DNA of 64,000 bases from Malurus cyaneus samueli (lineage: Eukaryota; Chordata; Aves; Passeriformes; Maluridae): NCBI GenBank assembly GCA_009741485.1, contig CM019220.1:2024720-2088719 (forward strand), written 5' to 3'. Under the pieces are notes generated by a model. That model did no database searches and was not told the DNA's origin. It was given only the letters and a program-made list of their open reading frames with translations. A program made the translations under genes and the position numbers. Positions 1 to 12,935 of this stretch are shown in pieces (the first letter of the stretch is position 1; each line of letters opens with the position of its first letter).

Positions 1-1261
1 TCTATGCATGACTTACTTAGCTAACCTCCATCCACCAGAGATACACGCTTCTTACTCAGACAAGCAGGACAATAACATAGTAAAGCTTCAAAACAATAGC
101 TCTCATGTTTCAAATATGTATAATATTGCAAGGGGCTTATCCCAGCCCTGGCGATCCTACCCGAGCAGAAAGGAGCTTTTCTTCCATACTATTTAACTTT
201 TTGGGATTTTTGTGTTTGATGGGGGGTGGTTTTTTTGTTGTTTTTATTGTTTGGTTGTTTGTTTTTTGTTTTTTTCTTTAATGGGGTGGTTTTGTTTGCT
301 TTTATTTTTTTAATTCAGAAACAGTTTGAAAAAAAATACTCAGGACAGGCAATTGAAGTAAAAACAAAAATTAAAATGAAAATAGTCCTTTTAAAAGGAA
401 AAATGTAATTGTAAATGAATAATTAAATGAAGGAAGAGTTAAAATGGGCAGTGTTTCCCTCGCTGAGCAGAACACACCCCAAAACACAGAAAGCCAGATC
501 CTGACCTACCCCACCTTTGAAATTCCCAGCAACAAACGAACCCTCTGGAAGTGCTACAAATTCAAATCCTCACAACCCAGAGTAAAACCTGGCCCCTGAA
601 CAATTCTGTTAGCAGCAAATTTGTCATGCACATTAAACCCTCCCCACCAACAGCCTCGGGCCACGTCAGCTGGGACCCTGCACCTCTCCCCTTTGCCACC
701 TCGTCCTCCAGGAGAGCAATCAGCACTTTTTGGGAGAGCTCAGCATTTTTCAGAATTAACACCGTGAGAGAAGTAATCATGCCTGTGTTAAATAAATACT
801 TCCAAATGCCAGGTGAAATGCACATCAGAGTGCATCAGGCGGCCACACAAGGTATCTGGAGGCAGTAGAACAAAGTATGCTTCACTTTGCATTAGAGCGG
901 GCGAGCGCTGAAGCCCACGAGCAACAGAAAAATGCAGGATGAGTAATTTCACTAGGTGCTTCCCTGCAAGATTTCCTGGGGCCAGGCACTGTCCTGGCTA
1001 CGTAATTTTGATTAAATCAATGGCTGTTTGTCAGAGTGCCATAAAACGACAGGAGCCAGATGTGGCAGGGCTGGAACCGAGCACAGGTAAGCGAGAAACA
1101 GCGGCAGGGCTGATGATAACTGCTGATTTCTGGGCTGATTAACTTGGGCTCGAGGATGGGCATTGGAAAGGTTCACTCAAGCCTTTCATAGTTCAGTTGC
1201 TCCTGCTGGATGTCTTTTAGATCATGTTAAATGATGGATTTCCAGACAGGTTGAGCCTGCT
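1..1261. other. Unique noncoding DNA with a T/G-rich low-complexity patch
   Basis: I see no gene here. The short open frames have no recognisable domain. About 210-316 is a T-rich, G-interspersed simple-sequence stretch made of runs of T broken by G or GG. The rest looks like unique AT-rich avian DNA with no repeat that I recognise. Confidence 0.6.
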
Positions 1262-1399
1262 AATCTCCCCATCCCTGGGAGTGCTCAAGGCCAGGCTTGG
1301 AGCGATCTGGTCCCTTTGCAAGGTGTCCTTGTCCTTGGCAAGAAGGTTGTAACGAGATGGTCTTTTCTTCCAAACCTTTCTGTGATTCCATGATTCTGG
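1262..1399 (+). mobile_element. CR1 LINE, 5'-truncated 3' end
   Basis: This is a decayed copy of the 3' untranslated end of the avian CR1 retrotransposon, in sense orientation. The order matches the family: a 'catccctgggagtgctcaag' block, then 'aaggtgtccttg', then the terminal 'tctgtgattccatgattctg' at 1380-1399. CR1 copies are usually truncated at the 5' end and finish in a short octamer-like repeat instead of poly(A), as here. The many mismatches suggest an old insertion. No open reading frame survives. Confidence 0.85.
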
Positions 1400-4300
1400 A
1401 ATACATTGCCTGGGTGCTGAGATACAGTCGAACCAGCACAATTTTAAAAGTGTGAATCCGGACTAGCAGGATTTGAGTCACCATGCCGACTATCAGAATA
1501 TCTCTTTCCTTTCTGTTTACTTTCTATTTTAGAGTTTTGGGACAAATTTGACAACAAAGGAACTACAAGAAGCAATGTAAGCTTGGATCTCCTGCTTTAA
1601 CCTTGAGCTACTGATGGCAGCGTTGACCTGAACCCTCTGCTCCAAGCAGAATCCTGCAGGTGCCCCCGCTGAAGGTGGACAAGAGGAAGGTCGAGCACAT
1701 CCAGTGAGTCTACAAAAATAAATTAATCTGGACTTTTTCCTAGACCAAAGCCTGACCATGGTATCTGCTCTAATCTCCCAATGAAAAAAGATTGCACAAC
1801 AAATGGGATGCACAAGCGTTTCAGAAAGGTACAATGCATAACAAATACAGTTCAAAGGTGACATTTCTTATGGAGCATTCATACAATTAAATTCCATTAT
1901 AGTCTCCACTTCCACATGGAAAATGGATGCCATAAGAGCACGCATAAATTATTCACATCTTTACTAAATGAAGGGCTATCAAAAAATTGTCATGGGCTAT
2001 CCATATACAGTATGACTTGAGCCACAATTGACAACCTAACTAATATTTTTAATATCCCTGTTATTCCATAATTAGAAGAACACTGATATTTTACGGTATG
2101 AGTTCGAAGTGTGAAACAAGGAAGACAAGTAAACTTGGTGAAAACTCTGAGCTTGGTCCTGCATCCTTTGAAAAGGCCAAGCTGGAATCTCACAGTGTTT
2201 TTATGGACCGGTGGGTACTTTTGGGTATGCACAGAATGAAGAAATAGAGCCCCATAGTGGTTAATCCCCAAAGCTAAAAATAAAAACAAAACAAAATCCT
2301 ACTGAAACCAGAGCCTTTTAAGCCACTCTCATATTTTAAGCCAGTTATTAAAATGTTAATTATCTGAATAACATTATGCTTGAACACAAGGGGAAGAGGC
2401 ATTTTGAAAATTGTGCGCTTTTCTAACTGGGAGGGTAATTCACAGATTTCTTCCAAAATGACAATTTCTTTTTTATTCAGCAGCTTGAACACTAAGTCAG
2501 AGCACTCTTCAGACTGCAAATATAGCAATTATCCCAAGTAATGCTTTGACACTGTTACCACAGGCAAGTGGCCAAAGTGCATCAGCAGTCAAAATATCTA
2601 AGCAAGTTAACAAGCTCCTTTTACTCTCAGCAGAGCAGGAGAAGAAAGGGAATCCAACCCCTGAGAAATGTTAAAATAAAGGAGAAAGCAAAGCTGCTGG
2701 TGTTTGTTAAAGAAAATGGTGTCAGTGTCTTGGGCTGATCAAGGTGTAACATCCGAGTCCCTGACAGATGTCCCTGGGATGGGGAGGGTCCTTCCCTAGC
2801 CCCGCTGCCTCGTGTCCCTGGCTAATGACCAGGACCCGCCGTCAGCCCACACCTTGCTCCTCGCTTTGGTGCTCTTTCTCCTCTCTCTTTGCCCCATTTT
2901 TCTTTCTTTTATTTTTTTTTTTTTTGCCTTTCCTTTTTTTCAGCTCCATTTGCAAAATACCCCACATGTACCATACAAAAGACATCTAAACTCATTAAGG
3001 AAATTCCCAAAGAACTATTAACAAATCATTTTGCTTCAGCCAGAGATATCAGATTTAATTAGGTGAGCGGTGTTGATGGGGTGCAAAAACAAAAGCCATC
3101 TCCTGTCTGAAAAGGTTCAGGTCCTGTGTAGGCCCCATTCTTTCCTCCATGGCACAGACAATAATTGAGCATTTTTTTAAAGGACATAGGGATGAAAAGA
3201 GGAGTCTGTCTCGCAGACAAAAGCTTTCAACTAAGATTTGTTTTCCTTTCTCACCAGGTGACTTAAAGGGAAAAAACCTTCAGCTGTAAAGAAATGGCTA
3301 TAACCTACAGTGAGAACACAGCGACCAAGAATATAAAACAGCTCTAACAAGCATAATTTTTGCAAGTGATTAATCAAAATGTATTTAGCCAGTCATTTTC
3401 AATGATAATCAAAAGACCCGCTTAAAACAATAATCATTTTGCAATAATAACAGTTATGTTCATTCAAATGCAGGCAGGCTCCGCTGCCTGGAATGAAACA
3501 TCAACGTTGGCCCCGCTGCAATGCCCTGGAACACTGAAGGGTTTCTCCGAGTGGGAAATCACCAGGATGGAGCCTACAGGTTGCACGATCAGGGTCCTGT
3601 GCTGTGCAGGAATGCAAAGCACCGGGGAGCCAAAGGTTTATTTCTCCCCTCTGGTTTTAAACCTTTGGGTTAATGCTCTTTGGAGGTCTGGCCAGTTGTC
3701 ATTTTAGGGCGATATTATCTGGGTGCTGGGATAATGCTGGCACGTTACTCGGTGTGTAATGGGAATGTTTTTCTAACAGCTTCCAGAGGCTCCAGAGATC
3801 ACATATTGTTAAAGACAAGACTCATTCCATTTTTTAAAATGCATCTTCAAATTAAGAGGCTTAAGAAATACTAACAATTGACATATGCCTTTGTGGCATC
3901 AGCTATTCCTCCAGACCTTTAAGCATATTCCATCTCTCCTTCCCTCTTGAACTGGATGAAAAAAAAAAAAAAAGAAAAAAGCAGCAAATCCCACATTAGT
4001 CATTGGCATATCAGAGCTAAAACCACTCTGGGTTCTAAGAATATGTCTTTATAATTTAAGGCTTACAAGGAGCATGCACCAATTAACACCGTGGAGCAAG
4101 CTTTTGATACAAATCATCATTAAATAAACACGCCGAAGCTTTTCAGAACCAGGAGCTACAAATGATAACAAAAGAAGTCAGCAGATCCAGCGGAGAGAGC
4201 AAAATCTCCTCCAAACACACTCTGATGCCACAACACAAAAGCGGCGACTGGCAGAGATGCCATCAGCAAAAAGGAGTGGGGGGGGGGGGTGGAATAAAAA

Positions 4301-4924
4301 GAAGGAAAAAAAAGTTTAAAATCTGTCATTCTAATTTTTAACAGTTTGAAAATGTTTAACAGAATATATTTTATGCCTGTGAGAGATAAGGACAGGAAGA
4401 GTAACAGGACACTCTTCCAGTCCTGAAAGTCACCAAAAAATTATTTGGAAGTATTTCAACTTTATTTTATCTGGAGCCCTGACAGTTAATTTGGTGTGAA
4501 AAACTGCAACAGTAGAAAACAGATGTGAAGGGGCAAGCATATAGTTAAGGTCAAAACAAACATAAAACACCGCTTCCATTTCGAGGGGAAGGAAAAAAAA
4601 AGATTTGTCCAGCAACAGGTTTTATGCTAAACCTGCTTTTTTTATTGTTCTGCTTGTGATATCTGTAGACTACACAATGCAATACTGTCTGCCATAGCGC
4701 AATACCTCTCAGCACCAGTAATTTAAGACTTTCTTCTCTGTAATACACTAAACCATCATAACCTGTCTCTTCCTATTTAGTTTAACCTACAACCACCACA
4801 TACTGATTTGGCTGTGTGTGGCTTTCTCTATTGCCATTTATTACTCCGCTCGACTCCTGAAATTCTGTTTGCAATTTAAGGCCACAAATTAGAAGCGTAA
4901 GTCATCTGTTTCCTATAATCCCCC
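1400..4924. other. Unique AT-rich noncoding DNA
   Basis: No gene or interspersed repeat was recognised. Simple tracts are T14 at 2912-2925, A15 at 3959-3973 and an uninterrupted G12 at 4278-4289. Open frames in this stretch are short and contain homopolymer-encoded residues, so I do not call them. Parts of 3040-4160 look like ordinary unique sequence that could include conserved noncoding elements, but that cannot be judged without an alignment. Confidence 0.5.
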
Positions 4925-5105
4925 TGTCAGGGCTGGAATCGCGTTTGGAGCCGAGCAGCGAGCGCGGTCCGGGGCGCAATTGGCCACGGGGGCCGGGGAT
5001 AAAGGATGGGATCGGGGCTGGAGGCGGCGCGGGGAGCGGATAAACCCCGCTCCGCATCCCCAACCCTTCGCAAACATCCCCGACAAGCCGCGCAGGGCTT
5101 TTAAA
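4925..5105. promoter_or_regulatory. Small CpG-dense patch (candidate CpG island)
   Basis: By hand count there are roughly 20 CpG dinucleotides in about 170 bp, in GC-rich sequence set abruptly in AT-rich surroundings. The sequence just downstream (about 5101-5155) is almost pure A/T. Bird and other vertebrate genomes are CpG-depleted outside unmethylated islands, so this density suggests a patch kept unmethylated in the germline, such as a promoter or enhancer-associated island. No TATA box, splice site or coding exon was identified beside it, and it is shorter than most gene promoters. A distal regulatory element or lncRNA start are alternatives. Confidence 0.45.
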
Positions 5106-7742
5106 TTTATAATTTGTTAAAATTATATATCTATATTTTCATTATTTTCAAGGCGTTTTATAGGGATGGTTGCAACTTCCTCCTTCAATGCGAGTCTTTG
5201 GCGAGTTCTGCCACCTTTGTCACGCAGCGCATTTTCTGTCTGTGCTGTCTTTTGCTGTCCTAATTAACTGTTTTCCCCCCGCACGGCAGGCAATATACAG
5301 AGCTAAAATGAGAGATTTTTAACGCACTGGTTCCATTTTTCTCGTTTTTTTTTTTTTTGGGTTTTTTTTTCCTGTAATTATTTAATGAATCCATGCATTT
5401 GTTCCTTTGATGCCAGTGGAAAATATTAAGTATGTAGATGAGAAATCTTAAAAGTGGATCTTTTTCTTTCCTAACAACAAATCTTAGTTAAAATTTAAAA
5501 AAAAAAAAAAAAAAAAAAATTAAAAAAAAACCCCACCATTCTTTCATGCAACATTTGGGGTTATGTCCACAATTTGAATATTATTTTCTTCCTTTAAGAT
5601 ATTTAATAGTAGTTCCTGACCACTACTGCTAGGAGAAAAAAAAAAAAAAAAAAAACAGTGTTTTTTTATTTTACATGATTTTAAATTTCTCTTTATTGCG
5701 CTGGGAGTGAGACACTGTATCCTGTTACAATCTGAAAAGAGCAAGATAAAGCCTATAAAAAGACCCCAATTCTGAGCAGCAGTCAGCAGGGAAAATATCT
5801 CAAGTTAATAGTCCAATGGGAGAACTGCTCTGCTTGGGTGAGGGGGGGGTGTAGGAATAAATAAATAAAGCTAGATTCCATTAATAAAATTCCTCTGACT
5901 GCCTCATATTTACTAATAGATATACTTTTACATGGGCTTTGAACTTCTAAAGAGCAAATCAACTTGTTTTAAGTAGCGCACTCTGCTCGTGTAGGACAGC
6001 CAAATGCTGAACTCTGCAGCGGGATCCAGGCTGAGTTGCAGCAAATATTTTTTTTTCCCTTGGATTTAAGCAAAACAATAAAAACCTTATAATTTTTGTT
6101 TAAGTTAGAGGAGTCCTAAAAAAGAACATTCCACTGCTCTTTGTGCTTCTGTAACTTAAAAATTGGCTGTGCTTTTAAGCGAAATTTGGCAGGCTGTTAG
6201 TCTACAATGTGACTAGGATATTTGGACATAACAAAATTGGCCAAGATATGATATTTTAAATGGAACTACTGTTCATGCAATTTCCTAAGGTTGTTTTTGG
6301 GTTGGTTTTCCTTTTTTTTTTTTTTTTTTTTACCATCGTTTGGTATTACAGTTTATACACACAAATAAATACGTATTATGAGCCCATAATCTAAAACGCA
6401 AACTATTGTCAAGATGCATTACAGCGCTCACTGTGATGATTCCTGAGCAAAAAAAAAAAAAAAGGCTCCTCATAAAATGAATGCCCATTATTATAAATAA
6501 GCACACAGTAGAAATAACTCATGGCACACAAAAGCACACGCAAACCACTTGGTTTGTTCCAGAGCTCAGACACCAGCACTACTATTGCCGAGCTCCGCGT
6601 TGGAAGAGCAACTGGAGTCCTGCCATGGAAATGAGCAGCATGCTAAGGAGCAGATGTTCCTCTTTGGAGGGGTGTGGGGAGAAGTCTTGCACCAAAATGT
6701 TGGTGGCCCCTTCTGGGTTTACGAGACAACCCAACTGCTGTGATGCTGCCCTGAAACTGTGAGGGACCTGTCTGCTGAAAAATCTGGAAGCTGTGGGAGG
6801 TGAGCCTACAACAGCACTCCAGAAACATTTTGGAAGTCACATTTAGCTCCCGTTTTAAACCTGTGTCAGGGGCCAGGAGGATTATTCTCCTTCACCAAAA
6901 AAAAAAAAAAAAACTCCACACGCTTCCCAGGCTCCCAGAAGGTCGGAAAAACGCGCTGACCATCTTGCCGGGTCGAAAGGGGGTTGGCGCGTGCCAGGTT
7001 CCACACAGACAGACACATGGTACAAAGTCAAATTGGCCATTGCTCTTATTAATTACCAATTGAACCAAACTGAGCAACTTAACCCCAGGCCTGGAAGCTG
7101 TGCCAGCTCCACTGTGAGCTGTGCACAACCTCCCCCAAAAACCAATCCAAGCGAGCGCGTCCGCCTCTCATCTCGCTGCACCAACCCTGCAACGGGGCTC
7201 TGAAAACCAGAAAAACCCTCTGCTGCTCTGCTGTGTTCCCTCTCCCTCTATAAAATTAAAGAAAAGCTATGTCTGTTTGGCTTATCCCAGGGTTATGAAC
7301 TAAAAAATGGGTTTGCTGTGTGAACAATGCAACCGTATTTTACGTAGTAGCTCAGAAACTGCATCCCAAAATTCATTATGTATTAAAATACGTGGCAGAG
7401 ATCTCAGATGCAAGTTAGAGAACAGAGTGGTGCAAAACTACTGTACAGGGAATAAATTAAAATATTCCAAAGGACACCTGGAAAGCTGGTAGCAGAGGCA
7501 GGTGCAGGAATGGAGGGGTTCCAAGGCTCCAGCTCGGGCTGTGGCATGGCACTGAGAAGGTGTGAAGAGCTCGGGAGGGGAAATCAGGATCATGCACAAA
7601 GCACAGTTCCTTGAGAAGTCAGGGGAAATGCCCCAGAGTTTGAAGGCACAGAAAATTAGGGAGCTGAGCAACCTTGAATAGTAGTCCAGGAAAAAAAAGA
7701 CGACATAGAAATGACTGAAGAAATGTATAATTATAGAATAAA
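5106..7742. other. AT-rich unique DNA with many A/T homopolymers
   Basis: No gene was recognised. Long homopolymers are T14 at 5345-5358, A23 at 5497-5519, A20 at 5636-5655, T20 at 6312-6331, A15 at 6449-6463 and A17 at 6897-6913. None ends a recognisable retrocopy. A short AATAAATAAATAA tetranucleotide patch lies near 5855-5868, next to a short G run. Open frames here encode Phe or Lys runs from these tracts and are not credible proteins. Confidence 0.55.
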
Positions 7743-8062
7743 ACTGTAGAATCATTTAAGTTAGGATAGACCTCTAAGGTTATCGAGTTCAACAATTCCC
7801 CCAGCACTGCCAAGTCCACCACTAGCCATGTTCCCAAGTGTAGACCCACACAGCTTTAAAAAAAAAAAAAAACAGGGATGGGGATTCCACCATCCTGGGC
7901 AGCCTGTGCCTGAGCTGCCTGTTCTTTTGGTGAGGAAATTTTCCCTAATATTAAACCTAAACCTGCCCTGGTGCAACTTGAGGCTGTTTCCTCTTGTCCT
8001 ATTTTTATCTGGGAGGAGAGACCAACATCCACTTGGCTACAACCTCCTTTCATGAAGGAAAA
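7743..8062 (-). mobile_element. CR1 LINE 3' end, antisense, with internal A-tract
   Basis: This is an antisense copy of a CR1 3' end. It begins with the reverse of the CR1 terminus ('tagaatcatttaagtt') and runs through 'cagcactgccaagtccacca', then 'cctgggcagcctgtgcc', 'ttccctaatattaaacctaa' and 'aggctgtttcctcttgtcct' to 'ctacaacctcctttcatgaa'. It is one of the longer copies in the window, about 320 bp. Inside it an A16 run (7858-7873) sits where related copies have a short 'tttaaa' stretch, so the homopolymer grew inside the element. Its 3' subtype matches the copy at 28531-28686 and differs from the 'ccatgggcagggacacc' type seen elsewhere. Confidence 0.9.
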
Positions 8063-11000
8063 GGAATCTAGGAGGAAAAAAAAGAATCTGATCTGTGGCT
8101 GAATCCCTAGGATTAGCTTTCAGTATTCATAGTCTGATGCTCAGTTTATGCTTCCAAAAAACCAGACAAACCTCCAGTCCCTAACACGAATTTAAACACC
8201 CCTTGGGGACCACTATTTGGAACAAACTGGAGGGACTGCCCAAGCAGTTTTAAATTAGCAGATCTGAACTAAAAAATGTGGGGTTTGAATTAAGAATGAA
8301 GTCTTGATGCAGAGCCTAAAATCACCTGTGGGCAGACGTGCTTTTGTCCTGTTCCTTGGAGCAGAGGGTGAGGGGTAGGGAGGAGAGAAGGCGAGCCCTG
8401 CGTTCTTCATCGCTTCCCAGCTCCTACAGGAAACATCCCAAATCCACACAATGTTCCCGAGCACTACATCTTGCCTATGGATCTCCAAGCGATCTGACAG
8501 ATGTGTAAATTCACACCGAGCCAAGAACTGCCCCGGGATAATACAGCTGTGCACACTAAAGAGCGCAAGTTATTCCAGCATGAATTCGTGGTTAAAAAAA
8601 ATGTCATTTTAACCCACCTTTGGCTTCAAGGTGTACGTTTTCCTGAGGTCATTTGGGGCTGATTTCACGCTGTTGTGGTCACACTGACCCCTTTTTTTGC
8701 TTATTAAAAACTCAAATGCGAAGAGGATTATTTTCCTCTTTTTCCTTTCCTTTTTTTTTTTTTTTTTGCTAATAGAGTGAGTGTTTAACAGCGATGCGAG
8801 ACGAGCAGATTTTCTTAAATGCCAAATGTTGATGGATACACAGCACAGATACACCAGTATCATAGGCTGCAAATGTCACTTAGCCTCAAGAATTCCTCTG
8901 TCCAACACTGTTATAACAAGGTGCTTTTAGAATTGGAACAGGATTTACACCAGAGTGTGAATCAAGGATACATTCTTTTTTTTTTTTTTCTACCCAGTGA
9001 TAGCTCATCACTTCTTACAGAAACCTGGCATGGTTTAGGCAAAGCTGGATAGTTACTCAAACCCACAGTGATTTGCAGAGGTTGCTCTCAATGCTTTCAG
9101 AAGGAGCTGTTACTGGATGTCCCAAAAGCAGCTCTGAGCATAATAACCCAGCTTGTGATGCACTGGCCAAAGTAGCCAAACAATCCGGAACATATTAATT
9201 ACAGACAGAAAACAGATTGTTCCTGGAGATACAGTCTTAAACTCTCCTTGCAACAGCTGTTTCTGAGTAGGTGAGGCACACAATCATTTTCTCTCCAAAC
9301 CGATGGAAAAACGTGTCGTTTACAGGGGCACAGTCAGCAGCAGTCACTCCTTTACACCAACATTCACTGGACAAGGTTGTTAATCCCACATTAATCATTG
9401 GACAGAGTCACAATGGAGTAATATAATAGCTGGAAGATTGCAAATTTGGAGATGTGATGCAGCAATAAAAGGGCTGGAAAGAAAAAGAAAAGCGTTATAT
9501 TCAATGAGATCTAAGGGGGTATTGCTTAATATCAAAAATTTTGGTTTTCCAACACTTCTACACCAATGTTTCAAAAGAGAATGAGAAACGAGGCATCATT
9601 TTCAGGCATTTGGCATAGAGAGAGGGGAAGAGAAAATATATCCCAGTGGTAACAGCATCAGATGAGAAATCATCAGCCCCCTCCTTTCTGTGCTGCCTTT
9701 ACTCCACCTCCAAACCATGTTGGGAGGGAAGGGAGATCCTGAGGACATCGAGTTTCCCTTTCTCTTTACTGTGCACTGGGTATTTCTGTCTCTAATCCTT
9801 TTCTGTACTGATGCTGACCTGGAAACAGCACAGACCAGTTCCCTGCTGGGTCCCCAAAGCCAGATGAAACCCATGAACCTCCTCACTCATTTCCATATGG
9901 GAATATTGGTTCTGAAAGGCCAACTTTGCATGGCTGCTCTCCTCACCAAACCATCTCCTGGACACTCCTGGGAACTCGGTGCCATGGTGTGGTGGCACAT
10001 GCCAGAGCGCATCCCTGACAAGGCAAGAGAACACAAAACCCCCATAAAGCCAGACTGTTGGTTACTGACTTAAACACAAGGTTAAAATTGCATAATTGTG
10101 TATAATTTTATCTACGTTGCTTTAGTCCACAAAGCACAGCATTGCTCGTGATGGTTTTTTGGGCTGATTCACAAAAACCTTGATGCAGGAGCACTGAAGG
10201 TAACTCCTTCTAATAGGATAATAAATATTCCAAGAGGAAAGCTACAGATGAAGCAAAAATCCCCACAGATTATCCTCAAATATTCTGGAGGATCTCTCTT
10301 TGGGTGCCTGGCATAAACAAACCAAAACTCCACTGTGGCTATCTGATGATGCCTTTAAAAGGCAGAATATTCTCTGATCTTATTTTTATTAATAACTTTC
10401 CCTGTTGATAACTTGCCTGTATTTAATGTACAGAAGTTTCTTCACTGAGGTTTTGTTTCTACAAAATACTTTGCATTTTAACACGAATTCCTGGGCAGCA
10501 CTGCACTGTGGATGAATGCTTTGTTGGAGGATCAGGAGTGAATCTCTCCTTCAGACACTGAGGAACTTCATGAACCAGAATTCTTTCTCCCTAACCCCAC
10601 AACTTAACTTGTCTGCTCCCAACACCACCACCGGGCAGCTCTCTGTTCTGTCTCACCTCTGCCTTCTCTCACCTCCTCTTTATCTCCTAAATTGATTTAA
10701 ATCCTTATGTCTGTCCACATGGCCTTTCTGATCCACCCCAGACATCTGTTAGCAAACCCAAACGCAAAAATCCATTCATGTTCTTTGATTTTGTGAAGGT
10801 TTTTTGAGGTTTCTGTACCTGGCATCAAGGTGAGAGGATTTTAATAGGGGAAATGTCATCTTGAGCAATGAACATCCTTTGGGGTTCCCCAAGAGCAGCT
10901 CCCATCCTTGTCCCACCCTTCTGCACTTCACCCTTGGGGTGACCATTGTCCTCTGAGCACTTCCTGGGTCTCACTCAGCCAAAATTCTCACCCCTTGTCA

Positions 11001-12518
11001 GGGTCAAATTCTGTCACTTTTGGGATTTCAATCATTATTCTCTCCAGTGCCGACTCTTTTCCAAGGAAACAAATGCAATGTACAAAGCAGAGAATGAGGA
11101 AGAACACCCAGCTTTTGATTTTATTGATAAAGATGAATGCAAACTACTTTAAAGACCACTGCTTGGGGAAAATGTTACTTGCCTGCTCTTTTTTATCTGT
11201 ATAATTTCAGACTTAGTGAGTATTTCGAATAGGGTTTGATCTTCCAGGGTAGGAAAATTAAAAGTGTAATTCTAGGTGACCTGTAAGATCTTCTACAGAT
11301 GGAGAAAAATTTGCTAATGGACCTCACAGCCTCAGACAACTGACTCAGATTTCTTAAATTAGACAGAGCCTGGTGTTAATGACAACACTTATTGCCTAAT
11401 CCAAAAACCAAAGTGTGTTTTGCCCATGCTAAGCAATCCATAATAAATGTTTAAACAATCTATGTGATTTCCAGAGCCCAGGAAAACCTCTCAAATGAGT
11501 TTCATCTCTAGGTTCCTCCTCAAAAGGGAACAAGATCTCCTGGAAATGATGAACACCAGCCCTCATTTCACTGCTCTTCTCTTCTGGAATTCCACGTGCT
11601 CCACTTGCTCCGGTGGCAGAGGGAAGCCAACCCGTAGGAAATGGATCTGTTGCAGTTTACAATGCCTTTTAGCATGGCAACAGTAAAACCCAAAATAGAT
11701 TTTTAAACCAGAATCACATTTACATATGTATTGATTCCTTTCCCTTTTGTAGTGGTGGTTAACGCAATCTGATGAGCCGCATGCTGAATATTTGAACACT
11801 ACGAAAATCTGCTTTTTAGGATATGTGTGTGATAACTTGGACGCCACTAATGTAATTTTAAACTTTTACAGCATGCCAAAACATCTGACAAATTTGGTAC
11901 CTTATTTCAAGAGGATTTGGCATTTTTCTGTGCTGGTTTCTTCAAACATACGTAGCAGATTCTCTTACTACTGAAGTGCAGCAACCTCCAGCTCAGCACG
12001 TATTAACTCTTTCACAGCACAGGAAAATGCAGTCTTACTCTGATTTGGAGGTGAAAAATATTGTATCCAATTAAAATTGCATGAAAAATGAATGGAGGAA
12101 AAAAATTAATTACCCAAGTTGGAATTTGTCTAGGACGTAAAGGCTAACACCCATACAGGTTTTTTTTTGTCAAAAAGCATAGTCCTGATAATGGCCATAT
12201 TTAATATTTTATACATGACCCAAGGTTAAATCTAAAAGATCTGCTATGGATCAATTATAAACCACTGATTTATCCTTGAAAAGGAAGAAAACAAGTAGTT
12301 TTCTGGTAGCACTGAAGAATGTTACAAAACATCAAAGATCTTGCCCTTTTCCTGATGACACAGAAATCAGGCACTGATGGAAAAAAGCTCTCCCGATCAC
12401 CAAGTAATGAAACAGTAATGAGCATGGCAGCCAGCTCCTCTGCTATCTCATTACAATGCGGGGTATTGTGGTGTGTTTGCCAATGTTTGAGAAGAAGGAA
12501 AATAGGCTGACTGTCTTT
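8063..12518. other. Unique noncoding DNA
   Basis: No gene or clear interspersed repeat was found. T17 lies at 8751-8767 and T14 at 8976-8989. An open frame of 127 codons at 9690-10073 (+) has no recognisable domain. The stretch near 12335-12370 weakly recalls a LINE reverse-transcriptase catalytic box but is too short to call. Confidence 0.5.
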
Positions 12519-12935
12519 CCTGTGGGGAAAGGCTGAGAAAAACGGGATTCTTCAGCTTGGAGGACAGGAGGATTTGGGGTGACCCAACTGTGGCCTTCCA
12601 GTACCTGGAGGGAGATGATAATAAAGATGGAGAGACATTATTTATAAGGGTTTGGAGTGACAGGACAAGGAGGAATGGCTTCAGACTGAAAGAGAGTAGG
12701 TTTAGATGGGGTATCAGGATGAAATTTTTCCTTATGAGGGTGGGCAGGCGCTGGCACAGGGTGCCCAGAGAAGCTGTGGCTGCCCCTGGATCCCTGGAAT
12801 TGTCCAAGGCCAGGCTGGATGGGGCTCTGAGAGTCCTGGTCTAGTGGAAGGTGTCCCTGCCCATGGCAGGAAATTGAACAGGAAGATCTTCAAGGTCCCT
12901 TCCAACTCAAACTATTCTGTGACTTTGAATTCTAT
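12519..12935 (+). mobile_element. CR1 LINE, long 3' fragment
   Basis: This sense CR1 fragment of about 417 bp is the longest young-looking copy in the window. It starts in the segment upstream of the 3' UTR ('ggggaaaggctgagaaaaac', 'ttcagcttggaggacaggag', 'gtggccttccagtacctgga'). It passes through 'ggcacagggtgcccagagaa', 'aggccaggctggatggggct' and 'ggaaggtgtccctgcccatg', and ends at 'tattctgtgactttgaattc'. Open frames through it (for example 12557-12844) are by-products of the element and not host genes. No reverse-transcriptase domain is retained. Confidence 0.93.

Noticed and set aside
12335..12370. 'cctgatgacacagaaatcag', resembling the RT 'ADDTK' box of CR1
   Set aside because: Only one short block is visible. 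It sits directly before a CR1 3' end without the expected intervening sequence, and no other RT motif is present.
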